A stretch of DNA of 64,000 nt. Origin: Candidatus Gastranaerophilales bacterium. GTDB taxonomy: Bacteria; Cyanobacteriota; Vampirovibrionia; Gastranaerophilales; Gastranaerophilaceae. Below the pieces are notes generated by a model, which saw only the letters and a list, made by a program, of their open reading frames with translations, did no database searches and was not told the DNA's origin. Where the stretch lies: contig CALUTI010000008.1 in assembly GCA_944323695.1 (NCBI GenBank), positions 1 through 64,000 on the forward strand. Reading direction: 5' to 3'. Every line of letters begins with the position of its first letter. The first letter of the stretch is position 1. A program made the translations under genes and the position numbers. Below are positions 36,022 to 44,777 of the stretch, in pieces.

Positions 36022-36363
36022 GTGATGATTAATAACGTGAAAAGCTGTCCGAATTTCGGTTCAACCAGAATCCCGTATAAAGATGTACCGGTGGCAAAAT
36101 ATCTTGAGCCATTAAATAAATACTTTGAAGTAAAAGGCTTTAATCTTATGAAACCTCAGGAAGCAGCTGATAAACTTGATTTTGGAAAAGCTGCTGCAAT
36201 GATGGATAAAGATGCCATGATTATTGTAGGCAAAGACGGCGGCCCTGGCGGTGCTGATACCTTTATAGGACGTCTTTTGAAAAAAATTGATCCTGATGTT
36301 AAATATATTGATGATGTAAAGCCGGTTGAAATCGACGGACCGGTTATTGATCTGAATATTTAG
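36022..36363 (+). CDS. Small protein of unknown function
   Basis: 113 residues: MMINNVKSCPNFGSTRIPYK, then KYFEVKGFNLMKPQEAADKL, AMIIVGKDGGPGGADTFIGR and a C-terminal VEIDGPVIDLNI. The N-terminal PNFGST recalls loosely the FTGR-type motif on other proteins of the window. AAAGGAGTTATGTG precedes the start; either of two ATGs, 36022 or 36025, can serve. It overlaps the comM 3' end by 20 bases. Not recognised. Confidence 0.6.
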   Translation: MMINNVKSCPNFGSTRIPYKDVPVAKYLEPLNKYFEVKGFNLMKPQEAADKLDFGKAAAMMDKDAMIIVGKDGGPGGADTFIGRLLKKIDPDVKYIDDVKPVEIDGPVIDLNI

Positions 36364-37882
36364 GATCAAACATTTTATATTGTAAAGCTTGCATCAAATG
36401 CGATTGCTGAATTTGTTCTGAATTATCCAAATCAGCGATTGTGCGTGCAAGCTTTAATATTCTGTCATAACGTCTGCCTGACAGCTGGTATTTTACAATT
36501 GCAGTTTTAAAAATAGCTTGAGACGCTTCATCTATCCGGCAATATTTTTTAATAAGTTCGGAGGTTAATTCCGAATTTGTCAAAATATTTTCATTTTTAT
36601 ATCTTTCAGCTTGAATTTGACGGGCTTTAATAACTCTTTTTCTTATATCGGAAGATTTTTCGGCATTGTTGTCAATGTTTAAAAGTTCACTTGCGGTAAG
36701 CCGCGGAACTTCAATCTGCAAATCAATTCTATCCAGAAGCGGTCCTGAAAGTTTTGCAAGATATCTGCTTATCATATATTCAGAGCACGTGCAATGTTTT
36801 TCTCTGTCGCCTTTAAAACCGCATGGACAAGGGTTCATTGCGCCTAAAAGCATGAATTTTGCCGGATACTTTATTGAATGTTTTGCACGAGAAATAACGA
36901 TTTCGCCGTCCTCCAGAGGTTGTCTTAAAACCTCAAGTACATTCCTCGGAAACTCCACCATCTCATCTAAAAACAATACCCCTCTGTGCGCAAGCGTAAT
37001 CTCACCCGGCATAGGATTACTTCCGCCGCCTATAATCCCGTTTGCGGATGCCGTATGATGAACAGCTCTGAATGGACGTTTTGTCATCAGTGGCTGATCA
37101 GGTGACAAAAGTCCGCAAATACTATATATTTTTGTTAATTCCAGGGCTTCTGATAATTCCAGAGGCGGCAAAATTGACGCAAAACACTTTGCCATAAGAG
37201 TTTTCCCCGATCCCGGAGAGCCTGTCATCAGCAAATTATGTCCGCCTGCCGCAGCAATTTCCAGTGCTCTTTTTGCCTTTTGCTGACCTTTTACATCCTT
37301 AAAATCGTATTCAAAATTCTCTTCAATATTTGAAAGATAAGAATTTATATCAATTTTAAACTGACTTAAAGGCGTTTCAATAAAATGATTAACAACATCA
37401 ACGAGGCAAGCCGCACCAAAAACATTAATCCCGTCGATCAGTGCAGCCTCTTTTGCATTATCTGAAGGTACAATTACATTTTTAATACCGATTTCCTTTA
37501 GACCGATAACAATAGGCAGAACCCCGCGGACTCCGCGCAAATCGCCGTTCAACGAAAGCTCGCCGACAAAAGCGTAATCTTTTACCTGTTCCGGCTGCAA
37601 AACACCTTCTTCTATAAGAATCCCCACCGCAATAGGCAAGTCAAAACTTGTTCCTGCTTTTTTCAAATCAGCCGGCGCAAGATTAATGACTATTTTTCTG
37701 TTCGGAAAACTGTATTCTGAATTTTTGACTGCGGAACGAACCCTGTCTCTTGCTTCATTAACGGCAGCATCGGGTAAGCCGACAACAGAAAAGCCCGGAA
37801 GTCCGTTTTGGACATCCGTTTCAACAGAAACTTCATACGCATTCAAGCCGATTACGGTTGCAGTTGTAACTTTATTAACCAT
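36344..37882 (-). CDS. comM: YifB/ComM-family AAA+ ATPase (Mg-chelatase-like)
   Basis: 512 residues from ATG 37882 (MVNKVTTATVIGLNAYEV); a further ATG 18 bases upstream is less likely. An N-terminal ChlI/Lon-like domain (VVGLPDAAVNEARDRV, INLAPADLKKAGTSFDLPIA), Walker A MTGSPGSGKTLMAK, HRGVLFLDEM, CPCGFKG and CTCSEYMISRYL with four Cys that bind zinc, and a C-terminal YQLSGRRYDRILKLART. ComM is a branch-migration helicase aiding natural transformation, which would fit the pilus-like genes nearby. Confidence 0.93.
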   Translation of the reverse strand: MVNKVTTATVIGLNAYEVSVETDVQNGLPGFSVVGLPDAAVNEARDRVRSAVKNSEYSFPNRKIVINLAPADLKKAGTSFDLPIAVGILIEEGVLQPEQVKDYAFVGELSLNGDLRGVRGVLPIVIGLKEIGIKNVIVPSDNAKEAALIDGINVFGAACLVDVVNHFIETPLSQFKIDINSYLSNIEENFEYDFKDVKGQQKAKRALEIAAAGGHNLLMTGSPGSGKTLMAKCFASILPPLELSEALELTKIYSICGLLSPDQPLMTKRPFRAVHHTASANGIIGGGSNPMPGEITLAHRGVLFLDEMVEFPRNVLEVLRQPLEDGEIVISRAKHSIKYPAKFMLLGAMNPCPCGFKGDREKHCTCSEYMISRYLAKLSGPLLDRIDLQIEVPRLTASELLNIDNNAEKSSDIRKRVIKARQIQAERYKNENILTNSELTSELIKKYCRIDEASQAIFKTAIVKYQLSGRRYDRILKLARTIADLDNSEQIQQSHLMQALQYKMFDPKYSDQ

Positions 37883-37922
37883 ATGGCTATTATACAACAA
37901 ATTTTTGGGTTATAATTAATTT

Positions 37923-38906
37923 ATGGAAAAAATTAACAAAATACTTGCTGTAAATTTTGGCGGAATAGGTGACGAGATTTTATTTTTACCTGCATTGATT
38001 TCGCTGAAAAAAGAATTTCCGAATGCCAAAATCACACTTGCGCTTGAGCCGAGAAGCAAAAGCGTTAAGGATTTGACAGATGTAATTGATGATTTAATCC
38101 TTGTGGATATAAAAAACAAAAACAAATATTTTGAGCTTATAAAATTTATATTTGCAGCCCGCTGTAGACATTTTGACCTTGCAATAACAGCAGGTGGGAA
38201 TAAATTTATGAGTATAATTTTATTTTTAACAGGTGCAAAAAAACGCTACGGATATGACTGCGGGGCTTTAAGCCGAAAACTTCTGACATTTGCGGTTCCT
38301 TTGAATAAAAATCAATATGCCGCAAAAATGTATCACGATCTGGTAACTCCGGTTACGAAAAATATTACCGAACTACCTGAGATAAACGTACCGGCGCAGG
38401 AAAAAATTCCTAATTCCATACTCATTCATCCCGGAGTAAGCAAGATGAGCGTTCAAAAGGGAATGATTAAAACTGTTCCGCCTCAAGTTTGGGCTGAAAC
38501 CATTGATCTTTTAGCAGCAAAAGGGAAAAAAGTAATCCTTGCAGGCGGTCCGGATGATAAAGAATGTATTGAAACAATTTTGAAAACCGTTAAGACAAAT
38601 GATTTTGAAAACTTTTACGGCAAAACAAAAAATCTCAGAGAGCTTGCAGAACTTATAGGGAGAGCCGAAATATTTTTGTGCTCGGATTCCGCGCCTTTGC
38701 ATGTAGCAGTTGCAATGGGGACAAAAACTTATGCAATATTCGGTCCGACTGACGATAAAAAACTTATTCCGCCGATGATTACGGCAATCAAAGCGAATGA
38801 CAATTGCCCCTTAAAACCATGTCTTTGGGAGAAAAGACAGACTACATGCGAAAGTTTAGACTGTTTGAAAATTACAGCATATAATATTGCAGACCACATC
38901 AATTAA
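37923..38906 (+). CDS. Glycosyltransferase family 9 (heptosyltransferase-like)
   Basis: 327 residues, GT-B fold. ILAVNFGGIGDEILFLPALI at the N-terminus, then SILIHPGVSKMSVQKG and IGRAEIFLCSDSAPLHVAVA with nucleotide-sugar-binding pattern (FGPTD). GT9 proteins add heptose in LPS core synthesis; substrate here unknown, but an outer-membrane polysaccharide role fits. The 38903-38906 tail overlaps the convergent SDR gene by 4 bases. Confidence 0.9.
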   Translation: MEKINKILAVNFGGIGDEILFLPALISLKKEFPNAKITLALEPRSKSVKDLTDVIDDLILVDIKNKNKYFELIKFIFAARCRHFDLAITAGGNKFMSIILFLTGAKKRYGYDCGALSRKLLTFAVPLNKNQYAAKMYHDLVTPVTKNITELPEINVPAQEKIPNSILIHPGVSKMSVQKGMIKTVPPQVWAETIDLLAAKGKKVILAGGPDDKECIETILKTVKTNDFENFYGKTKNLRELAELIGRAEIFLCSDSAPLHVAVAMGTKTYAIFGPTDDKKLIPPMITAIKANDNCPLKPCLWEKRQTTCESLDCLKITAYNIADHIN

Positions 38907-39607
38907 ATTCCGACACTCAAACCTGCGCAAAGATTTATTGACTGACCGGTAATCCCCTTTGCATCATCTGATACGAGATACTTAACCAGCTTTGCTATCT
39001 CAATTGGCTGAACAAAACGTCGCTGAGGAATGGTTTCCAAAATCTCATCCTTGAAAAATTCGGAAAGCTCAACTGATGTCATGCCCATTTCCGTATCTAC
39101 CCAGCCCGGATTTACGGTATTTACAGTAATATTATATTCAGCTAATTCAAGTGCCAACGCCCTTGTAAGCCCTACCAAACCTGATTTTGTTGATGAATAA
39201 AGACTTGCATTTGCCTCGCCCATAATGCCTGAAATTGAGCCTATATTTATAATTCTTCCCCATTTATTTTTTTTCATATTTACGCTTGCTTTTGCTATAA
39301 GTTTAACCGGGGCAAGCAGGTTGACTTCAAAAATTTCCCGAATCTGCTCATCAGTCATTTTATCAATTGACCCGTAAATATATTCACCGGCATTATTTAT
39401 CAAAATGTCAATCTTCTTGGACTGAATATAACTCTCCAACGTTTCAACATCGGTTGCAAGGTCACATACACAGTAGTTTTTATACTCTCTGAGTAATTCA
39501 ACATTTCTGCCGGTCGCAAAAATAGTGCCGACATCGCTTAATTCTTCCGCAATCGCTTTACCTATTCCTTGTGTAGCGCCTGTAACCAGAATGTTAACCA
39601 TTTTCAA
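38903..39607 (-). CDS. SDR reductase of the FabG (3-oxoacyl-ACP reductase) type
   Basis: 234 residues. LVTGATQGIGKAIAEELSD, LINNAGEYIYG, IINIGSISGIMG, Y-S-S-T-K at the active site, NTVNPGWVDTEM and GITGQSINLCAGLSVGI. The terminal GG-less end and short length fit FabG-like proteins, but paralogs abound, so fatty-acid synthesis is not asserted. Start overlaps the tcdA 3' end by 14 bases. Confidence 0.9.
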   Translation of the reverse strand: MKMVNILVTGATQGIGKAIAEELSDVGTIFATGRNVELLREYKNYCVCDLATDVETLESYIQSKKIDILINNAGEYIYGSIDKMTDEQIREIFEVNLLAPVKLIAKASVNMKKNKWGRIINIGSISGIMGEANASLYSSTKSGLVGLTRALALELAEYNITVNTVNPGWVDTEMGMTSVELSEFFKDEILETIPQRRFVQPIEIAKLVKYLVSDDAKGITGQSINLCAGLSVGI

Positions 39608-40349
39608 ACTCCTTTTTGAATTGCCTTATTATATATGATGCCATAAAAATTCCGGCAGCGCTTGCTACAAACGGTGTAGATGAAGGCGTTATTTTTGTAA
39701 ATTCAATCTCTTCACCCGATTTTGTAATTAAATGTTCCGTTTGGGATAATTTTTCCTGAACAAAAGGTTTTTCACGGCTTGCAACAACAGTAATACCGCT
39801 TTCTATACCGCGTTTTTTCAACTGATAAATTATATTAGAAACAAATGAAGCATTTTTATCTTCAATCTCCTTAATATCGCAAATATAAAGCTTTGTGGGA
39901 TCAATACGGTTTCCTGCACCCATGGAACTTATTACAGGAAGCCCGTTTTTTACACAAGTTTCCAAAAGAGAAATCTTTGAACGCATTGTATCTATTGCAT
40001 CCGCAACAAAATCCGCATTAATTTCTCCATCTGTATAAAAATCATCAATTATATCCAATTCAATTTTGGGGTTAATGTCTTTAAACCGTTTTGCAAAAAG
40101 CTCGGTCTTTTTTTGTCCTACAGTAGAATTTAGTGCTACAATCTGCCTGTTTATATTAGATAAAGAAACCTCATCAAAGTCGACAATAGTAAGTTTTCCA
40201 ACCCCCGAACGTGCAAGCGCTTCGGCACAAAAGCCACCGACCCCGCCAAGCCCGAATACAGCAACATGCTTGGATTTAAGCAAAGCTTGAAAATCCTTGC
40301 CCCAATAAAGCTCATTTCTCGAGTATATTTCTTTTAAAGAATCACACAT
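39594..40349 (-). CDS. tcdA: tRNA threonylcarbamoyladenosine dehydratase (TcdA/CsdL)
   Basis: 251 residues of the ThiF/E1 fold. RNELYWGKDFQALLKSKHV, VFGLGGVGGFCAEALARSGV (nucleotide site), IVDFDEVSLSNINRQI, DAIDTMRSKISLLETC and MGAGNRIDP. Makes cyclic t6A37 in tRNAs using ATP. It starts 5 bases after secG and runs into the SDR gene. Confidence 0.92.
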   Translation of the reverse strand: MCDSLKEIYSRNELYWGKDFQALLKSKHVAVFGLGGVGGFCAEALARSGVGKLTIVDFDEVSLSNINRQIVALNSTVGQKKTELFAKRFKDINPKIELDIIDDFYTDGEINADFVADAIDTMRSKISLLETCVKNGLPVISSMGAGNRIDPTKLYICDIKEIEDKNASFVSNIIYQLKKRGIESGITVVASREKPFVQEKLSQTEHLITKSGEEIEFTKITPSSTPFVASAAGIFMASYIIRQFKKEFENG

Positions 40350-40354
40350 ATAGT

Positions 40355-40579
40355 CTATTTAACTATACCATACCCGAGTAAAAATGTGCAAATTATAAAT
40401 ACGGCGGCTACAATACCGGTAATTTTATTCAAACCTTTTTCGGCACTTTTTTGTGATGTAAAAAGATGTGATGCCCCGCCAATACCTGCGATGCCGTCAC
40501 CTTTTGGTGAATGCAGTAATATTAATATAATTAAAAACAATGCAGATAAAATCTGGATTGCCCATACAAATGTAACCAT
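40355..40579 (-). CDS. secG: Protein translocase subunit SecG
   Basis: 74 residues with two membrane segments (~1-20 and ~52-72) around a Gly-rich loop: ILLHSPKGDGIAGIGGASHL and FTSQKSAEKGLNKITG, typical of SecG. Partner of SecYE in the inner membrane. Its ATG shares a base with the upstream stop codon. Second in the four-gene operon. Confidence 0.93.
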   Translation of the reverse strand: MVTFVWAIQILSALFLIILILLHSPKGDGIAGIGGASHLFTSQKSAEKGLNKITGIVAAVFIICTFLLGYGIVK

Positions 40580-41262
40580 TATTTTTTCTCCTTTTTACCA
40601 GAAATAAAATGTGCCCGTTTTGAGTTTAATTTGATGCTTTCAAATGTATAAAGCCTTGCCGGACGCTTGGAAGAAGATTTTGTATACTCATCCAATTCAA
40701 TAAGTCCCTCTGTACTTAAAGCTTTTTTTCTGAAATTACGTTTATCAAGTTTTTTATTCATTATAAGTTCGTATGCTTTTTGCATTTCGGTAAGCGTAAA
40801 TTTTTCATTTAATAATTGGTACGCTACAGGGCAAAGTTCTAACCTTTCACGGGTTCTTTTAAGGGAATACTCAATAATTTCCTTGTGGTCAAATGCCAGC
40901 GGCGGAAGATCGGAAACCTTATGCCAACCGAGTTCCGGAGATGTTGTAATGTTAAGATCCTCAGCTCTTACCAGAGCAAAATATGCGCATGTTATAACCC
41001 TTGCATTAGGGTGGCGCAAAGGATCACCAAACGTATATAACTGTTCAAGATAAATGTTATCTACATTTGTACGTTCTTTCAACACTCTTAATGCCGCCTG
41101 ATCAAGGTTTTCGGACAAACGAACATAACCGCCCGGAATTGCCCATTTATCCTTGAACGGTTCATTCAAACGCTTAACCAATAATACCTGTATGGCATTA
41201 TTTTTCATTGTTAAGATAACTACATCGACTGTAATTTCGTGGGTTTTTGTCTCGTTGAACAT
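40579..41262 (-). CDS. NrtR-like Nudix protein, probably a regulator
   Basis: 227 residues. The N-terminal Nudix fold (VDVVILTMKNNAIQVLLVKR, WAIPGGYVRLSENLDQAALR) has an eroded Nudix box: the expected RE..EE.G reads RVLKERTN, so the metal-binding glutamates are partly lost. The C-terminal ~80 residues (FTLTEMQKAYELIMNKKLDK, then NFRKKALSTEGLIELDE) look like a winged helix. This is the NrtR layout: an inactive Nudix sensor (ADP-ribose type) with DNA-binding wing, regulating NAD genes. Some family members remain hydrolases. First gene before secG. Confidence 0.75.
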   Translation of the reverse strand: MFNETKTHEITVDVVILTMKNNAIQVLLVKRLNEPFKDKWAIPGGYVRLSENLDQAALRVLKERTNVDNIYLEQLYTFGDPLRHPNARVITCAYFALVRAEDLNITTSPELGWHKVSDLPPLAFDHKEIIEYSLKRTRERLELCPVAYQLLNEKFTLTEMQKAYELIMNKKLDKRNFRKKALSTEGLIELDEYTKSSSKRPARLYTFESIKLNSKRAHFISGKKEKK

Positions 41263-41412
41263 AGTAATCTCTTTCCCTTGTTTATATAATACAATAAACA
41301 GGGTTATATTTTAAAATTACAGGGAAAAATTTTTAACATATATTAACAAAAAGGACAATTTTACAGTATAAAAAAACTTTATATTAATAGAGGAATAAAA
41401 TCAGGGGAAATT

Positions 41413-42402
41413 ATGTTTTGGGGATTTGGATATTTTAATAATCCATTTATGCTGAATACATTTTTCATGCCGAATTTCTTTTTCAATTTCGGGTTCAGCA
41501 ATTTTTGTATGCCAAATCTGTTTATGCCGTCATTATTTATGTTTTCAAATCCTTACAGTAATGTAAGTATCTTTGCTAACAGACCAAACTATTCAAATAC
41601 GCCCATGACTGCAGAATATCCAATGCCCACAAGGCATAAAAAACATATGAGTGCAGCGAGTGTTGAACAAAATACTCCAGGCAACGCACCGGCACGCAGG
41701 GTTAAAACAGAATTAGCAACAAGCTCAAGTAAAATAAGTCATCAAACAATTACACATGATATGCCAACAGCTAAAAAAACAACAGTAACTCAAACAATTA
41801 CACATGACACGCCAACAGCTAAAAAAACAACAGCAACTCAAACAATTACGCATGATACGCCAACAGCTAAAAAAACAACAGTAACTCAAACAATTCGTCA
41901 TAAAGCTTCAACAGACAAAAAAGATTCTGCATTTTTACAAAAGACAAAACAAATTGCAAAAAGGCTCAACTGCGATTATAAAGATTTGCTGGCTCTGATG
42001 AATTCGGAATCAGGACTTAATTCAAAAGCCGTCAATTCTTCAAGCGGAGCTACAGGTTTAATCCAGTTTATACCTTCTACGGCCAAAGATCTCGGAACTA
42101 CTACCGAAAAATTAAAAAATATGACACCAACAGAGCAACTGGACTATGTAGAAAAATATCTTGTTAAGATGAAAAAAGCTGCAGGTTTCAAATCAGGTGA
42201 AAAACTGGACAGCGGAGATTTGTATGCACTCGTATTTTTACCTGGCAGGGCAAAACGCGAAATTGTAACGGATTCTTCCGAAAAATACTATGCCGTTAAC
42301 GCCCCTGCATTAGATTTAAACAAGGATGGCAAGATAACCAAGACCGAACTTGCACAACGCCTTAACGGACATCGGGTGAGTGATTCAATATTCCTTGCAT
42401 AA
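41413..42402 (+). CDS. Lytic transglycosylase (SLT) with FNM-rich start, Thr-rich repeats and EF-hand
   Basis: 329 residues. The first ~55 are extremely rich in Phe, Asn and Met (MFWGFGYFNNPFMLNTFFMP). Residues ~111-158 are three 16-residue repeats (ITHDTPTAKKTTVTQT) plus a decayed fourth. From ~175 comes the SLT domain (LLALMNSESGLNSKAVNSSS with catalytic E199; GATGLIQFIPSTAKDLG). At 301-312 lies DLNKDGKITKTE, a perfect EF-hand loop. Likely cuts peptidoglycan outside the inner membrane; no standard signal peptide is visible, so export is unclear. AGGGGAAATT precedes the ATG. Confidence 0.8.
   Translation: MFWGFGYFNNPFMLNTFFMPNFFFNFGFSNFCMPNLFMPSLFMFSNPYSNVSIFANRPNYSNTPMTAEYPMPTRHKKHMSAASVEQNTPGNAPARRVKTELATSSSKISHQTITHDMPTAKKTTVTQTITHDTPTAKKTTATQTITHDTPTAKKTTVTQTIRHKASTDKKDSAFLQKTKQIAKRLNCDYKDLLALMNSESGLNSKAVNSSSGATGLIQFIPSTAKDLGTTTEKLKNMTPTEQLDYVEKYLVKMKKAAGFKSGEKLDSGDLYALVFLPGRAKREIVTDSSEKYYAVNAPALDLNKDGKITKTELAQRLNGHRVSDSIFLA
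41743..41886 (+). repeat. Three tandem 48-base repeats within the transglycosylase gene
   Basis: Units begin at 41743, 41791 and 41839 with CAAACAATTACACATGATAT or a near copy, and differ at only a few positions. A fourth, degenerate unit starts at 41887. The unit length is a multiple of three, so copy changes keep the frame. The low divergence suggests recent expansion. Confidence 0.9.
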
Positions 42403-42490
42403 ATAATTATTACAAATCTCAATATTTCATTGCGGTAAAAATCTTTTTCGTGTAATGTCATGAGTATTAACCATGATTGGAAGGGAAAAG

Positions 42491-43330
42491 ATGGATAAGG
42501 GATATATTGAAAACGGTTTTATCGTCGATTTAAGCAATGCAAGAAAAACTTCCGAGATAATTTATGAATTATCCAGGATACTTGACATTCCGGAAGCCAA
42601 AAATAAACAGGTTTGCCTCAAACTGGGCAGTGTAGATTTGTCACAGCCTGAATTAACAAGTATTAAGGCACTTGTAGAGTCAATGGATTCACAGATAGAA
42701 TTTATAAGCACAAATTCGCCTGAGACAATAGATTCAGCCAAATCACTCGATATTGAGGTATCAGAATTAGAAAATGTCGTCGAAGCACCTGATTTTGAAA
42801 TGGAGCCGAACGTAAGCCCTGAAGTTGAAACAGCTCTTGATAAAATCTTCGGCGATAATGACTTTGATAAAGATGAGGATGAGCCTCAAAAAGAAGTCAA
42901 AGAAATGGAAGAAAGTTTTGAATTCATTGAAGATGAAGATGATGAAGAAACCCGACAGCTAAAAAAAGAAGCTGAAAAACTTCCGACGTTATATATTAAA
43001 AAGACCATACGTTCAGGTCAAAGCATAACTTCTGACGGCAATTTGATAATTGTAGGAGATGTAAACCCCGGAGCGGAAATTATTGCAAAAGGCGATATAA
43101 CAGTTTGGGGGATTCTCGGCGGGATTGCACATGCCGGCTGTGAAGGCAATACTCAGGCGAGAATAAGAGCCTTAAAAATGAATGCAATTCAATTAAGGAT
43201 AGCCGATATTTTTGCCAGACGACCGGATGGAGCTAATACTCCGTTTGTACAAAAAACAAATGAGTTCATTCCGGAAGAAGCTAAAATATACAGGAAAAAT
43301 ATTATTATAAATAAATTATTAGAAAATTAA
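42491..43330 (+). CDS. minC: Septum site-determining protein MinC
   Basis: 279 residues from ATG 42491 (MDKGYIENGFIVDLSNARKT); the upstream ATG 42473 is in frame but overlaps the GGAAGGG ribosome binding site. A MinC_N-like domain, an acidic linker (~115-160), then the MinC_C beta-helix (LYIKKTIRSGQSITSDGNLI, IVGDVNPGAEIIAKGDITVW, GILGGIAHAGCEGN). Inhibits FtsZ polymerisation when bound to MinD. Followed by minD and minE. Confidence 0.94.
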   Translation: MDKGYIENGFIVDLSNARKTSEIIYELSRILDIPEAKNKQVCLKLGSVDLSQPELTSIKALVESMDSQIEFISTNSPETIDSAKSLDIEVSELENVVEAPDFEMEPNVSPEVETALDKIFGDNDFDKDEDEPQKEVKEMEESFEFIEDEDDEETRQLKKEAEKLPTLYIKKTIRSGQSITSDGNLIIVGDVNPGAEIIAKGDITVWGILGGIAHAGCEGNTQARIRALKMNAIQLRIADIFARRPDGANTPFVQKTNEFIPEEAKIYRKNIIINKLLEN

Positions 43331-43340
43331 GGAGAAATAA

Positions 43341-44156
43341 ATGAGCGGTAGAGTTATCGTAATCACATCCGGTAAAGGCGGTGTAGGTAAAACAACTGCA
43401 AGCGCAAATATCGGAACAGCCCTCGCAAAAGCAGGAAATAAAGTCGTAATGATAGATACAGACTTAGGCTTGAGAAATCTGGATTTGTTATTAGGCTTGG
43501 AAAACAGAATTGTATATACAATTGTAGATGTTGTTGAAGAACGCTGCAAGCTTAAACAGGCACTGGTAAAAGATAAGAAAAATCCTAACCTTTGTCTTTT
43601 AGCTGCTGCACAAACACGAGATAAAAGTGCAGTAACGGAAGAACAGTTAAAAGATATCTGCGAAAAACTTAAAAAAGACTATGATTTCATTCTTGTAGAC
43701 TGTCCGGCAGGTATTGAACAAGGATTCCAAAATGCAGTAGCAGGTGCAACAGAAGCAATTGTTGTAACAACACCAGAAATGTCAGCCGTAAGAGATGCAG
43801 ACAGAATTATAGGACTTTTGGAAGCAAAAGAAGAAATCGAATCCTACAGACTGCTTTTAAACAGAGTAAGACCTAACCTTATCAAGTCAAAGGATATGAT
43901 GAGTGTCGAAGATGTTGTAGAAATTTTGTCTGCTGACTTAATCGGAATAATTCCGGAAGACACAGGCATCATAACATCAACCAACAAGGGCGAACCTATT
44001 GTTAATGACGAAAAATCACTTGCGGGACGTGCTTATATGAACGTTGCAAGAAGAATAATGGGCGAAGAAGTTGACTTTATGAACCTGGAAGAAGAAACCA
44101 GCGTAGTTGCTAAAGTTAAAAAATTCTTCAAAGGTTTAATGGGTAAGGAGAAGTAA
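43341..44156 (+). CDS. minD: Septum site-determining ATPase MinD
   Basis: 271 residues. Deviant Walker A VITSGKGGVGKTTASANIG, DTDLGLRNLDLLLGL, DFILVDCPAGIEQGFQNAV, TTPEMSAVRDADRIIGLL. The C-terminal amphipathic helix (VAKVKKFFKGLMGKEK) is the membrane targeting sequence. Recruits MinC to the membrane. 10 bases after minC with GGAG, one base before minE. Confidence 0.98.
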   Translation: MSGRVIVITSGKGGVGKTTASANIGTALAKAGNKVVMIDTDLGLRNLDLLLGLENRIVYTIVDVVEERCKLKQALVKDKKNPNLCLLAAAQTRDKSAVTEEQLKDICEKLKKDYDFILVDCPAGIEQGFQNAVAGATEAIVVTTPEMSAVRDADRIIGLLEAKEEIESYRLLLNRVRPNLIKSKDMMSVEDVVEILSADLIGIIPEDTGIITSTNKGEPIVNDEKSLAGRAYMNVARRIMGEEVDFMNLEEETSVVAKVKKFFKGLMGKEK

Positions 44157-44157
44157 A

Positions 44158-44748
44158 ATGAAGGATAATATTTTTGCAGAATTATACAATAAATTACTTG
44201 GCTTCTTCCGCCAGGCCGAAGAAGAAGAAAGCGCAAAAGACGTTGCCTGCAACAGATTACGTGTCGTCTTAATGCAGGACAGAACAAATTTAACACCACA
44301 GCTTTTGGAAAGAATGCGTAGCGAGCTTGTTGAACTGCTTTCTAAATACTTGGAAATGGACAAAGAAGCTTTAGAGCTAAACCTTGATCAAGAAGGTGAA
44401 CAAATGGCTCTAATGCTTTCAATTCCCGTTATCAGAGCTAAAGATGAAGCTGAAATCGAAAAAGCTTTGGCAGAGGAAGAAGAAAAAACAGAAGAAACCA
44501 CGGATGAGAATTCCGAAGAATCTGATGAATCAGAAGATGATGAAGATGAGATACAGGAAGAAGACTCCGATGATACTGAAACGGATGAAGAAACAAGTCA
44601 TCCTGAACTTGTTTCAGGATCTCAAGCAGCAACTGTCCGTAAATTTCCTGATAAAGAAATCTGCGGAGACTGCAGAGAATGCGAACTTTCAGATGATATC
44701 GAATGCGAGAAAAAATCACAAAATCTATCAGTTAAAAAGACAAAATAA
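44158..44748 (+). CDS. minE: MinE with acidic tail and translated repeat
   Basis: 196 residues, about twice the usual length. Residues ~1-95 are MinE (CNRLRVVLMQDRTNLTPQLL, RSELVELLSKYLEMDKEAL, ...LSIPV). The rest is a Glu/Asp-rich stretch (~100-148), then HPELVSGSQ, which is the translation of a palindromic repeat (44597-44624), and a tail with CGDCREC and a fourth Cys. MinE displaces MinC from MinD and drives the oscillation. The added tail is of unknown use. Confidence 0.9.
   Translation: MKDNIFAELYNKLLGFFRQAEEEESAKDVACNRLRVVLMQDRTNLTPQLLERMRSELVELLSKYLEMDKEALELNLDQEGEQMALMLSIPVIRAKDEAEIEKALAEEEEKTEETTDENSEESDESEDDEDEIQEEDSDDTETDEETSHPELVSGSQAATVRKFPDKEICGDCRECELSDDIECEKKSQNLSVKKTK
44597..44624. 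repeat. Palindromic repeat inserted in frame in minE
   Basis: GTCATCCTGAACTTGTTTCAGGATCTCA with arms ATCCTGAA/TTCAGGAT. Pieces of the same repeat stand in intergenic spaces at ~53504-53520, 55428-55446 and, with C for T, near 11922-11942. Confidence 0.8.
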
Positions 44749-44777
44749 AAAAAAGCGGTCAATTGACCGCTTTTTTT
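44747..44777. terminator. Bidirectional terminator between minE and the charged protein gene
   Basis: AAAAAAAGCGGTCAATTGACCGCTTTTTTT, a perfect palindrome with A and T runs. It overlaps the minE stop and the 3' end of the gene at 44776. Confidence 0.9.

Noticed and set aside
41743-41930. CRISPR-like repeats
   Set aside because: The 48-base repeats are directly tandem with no spacers and lie in frame in a coding region.
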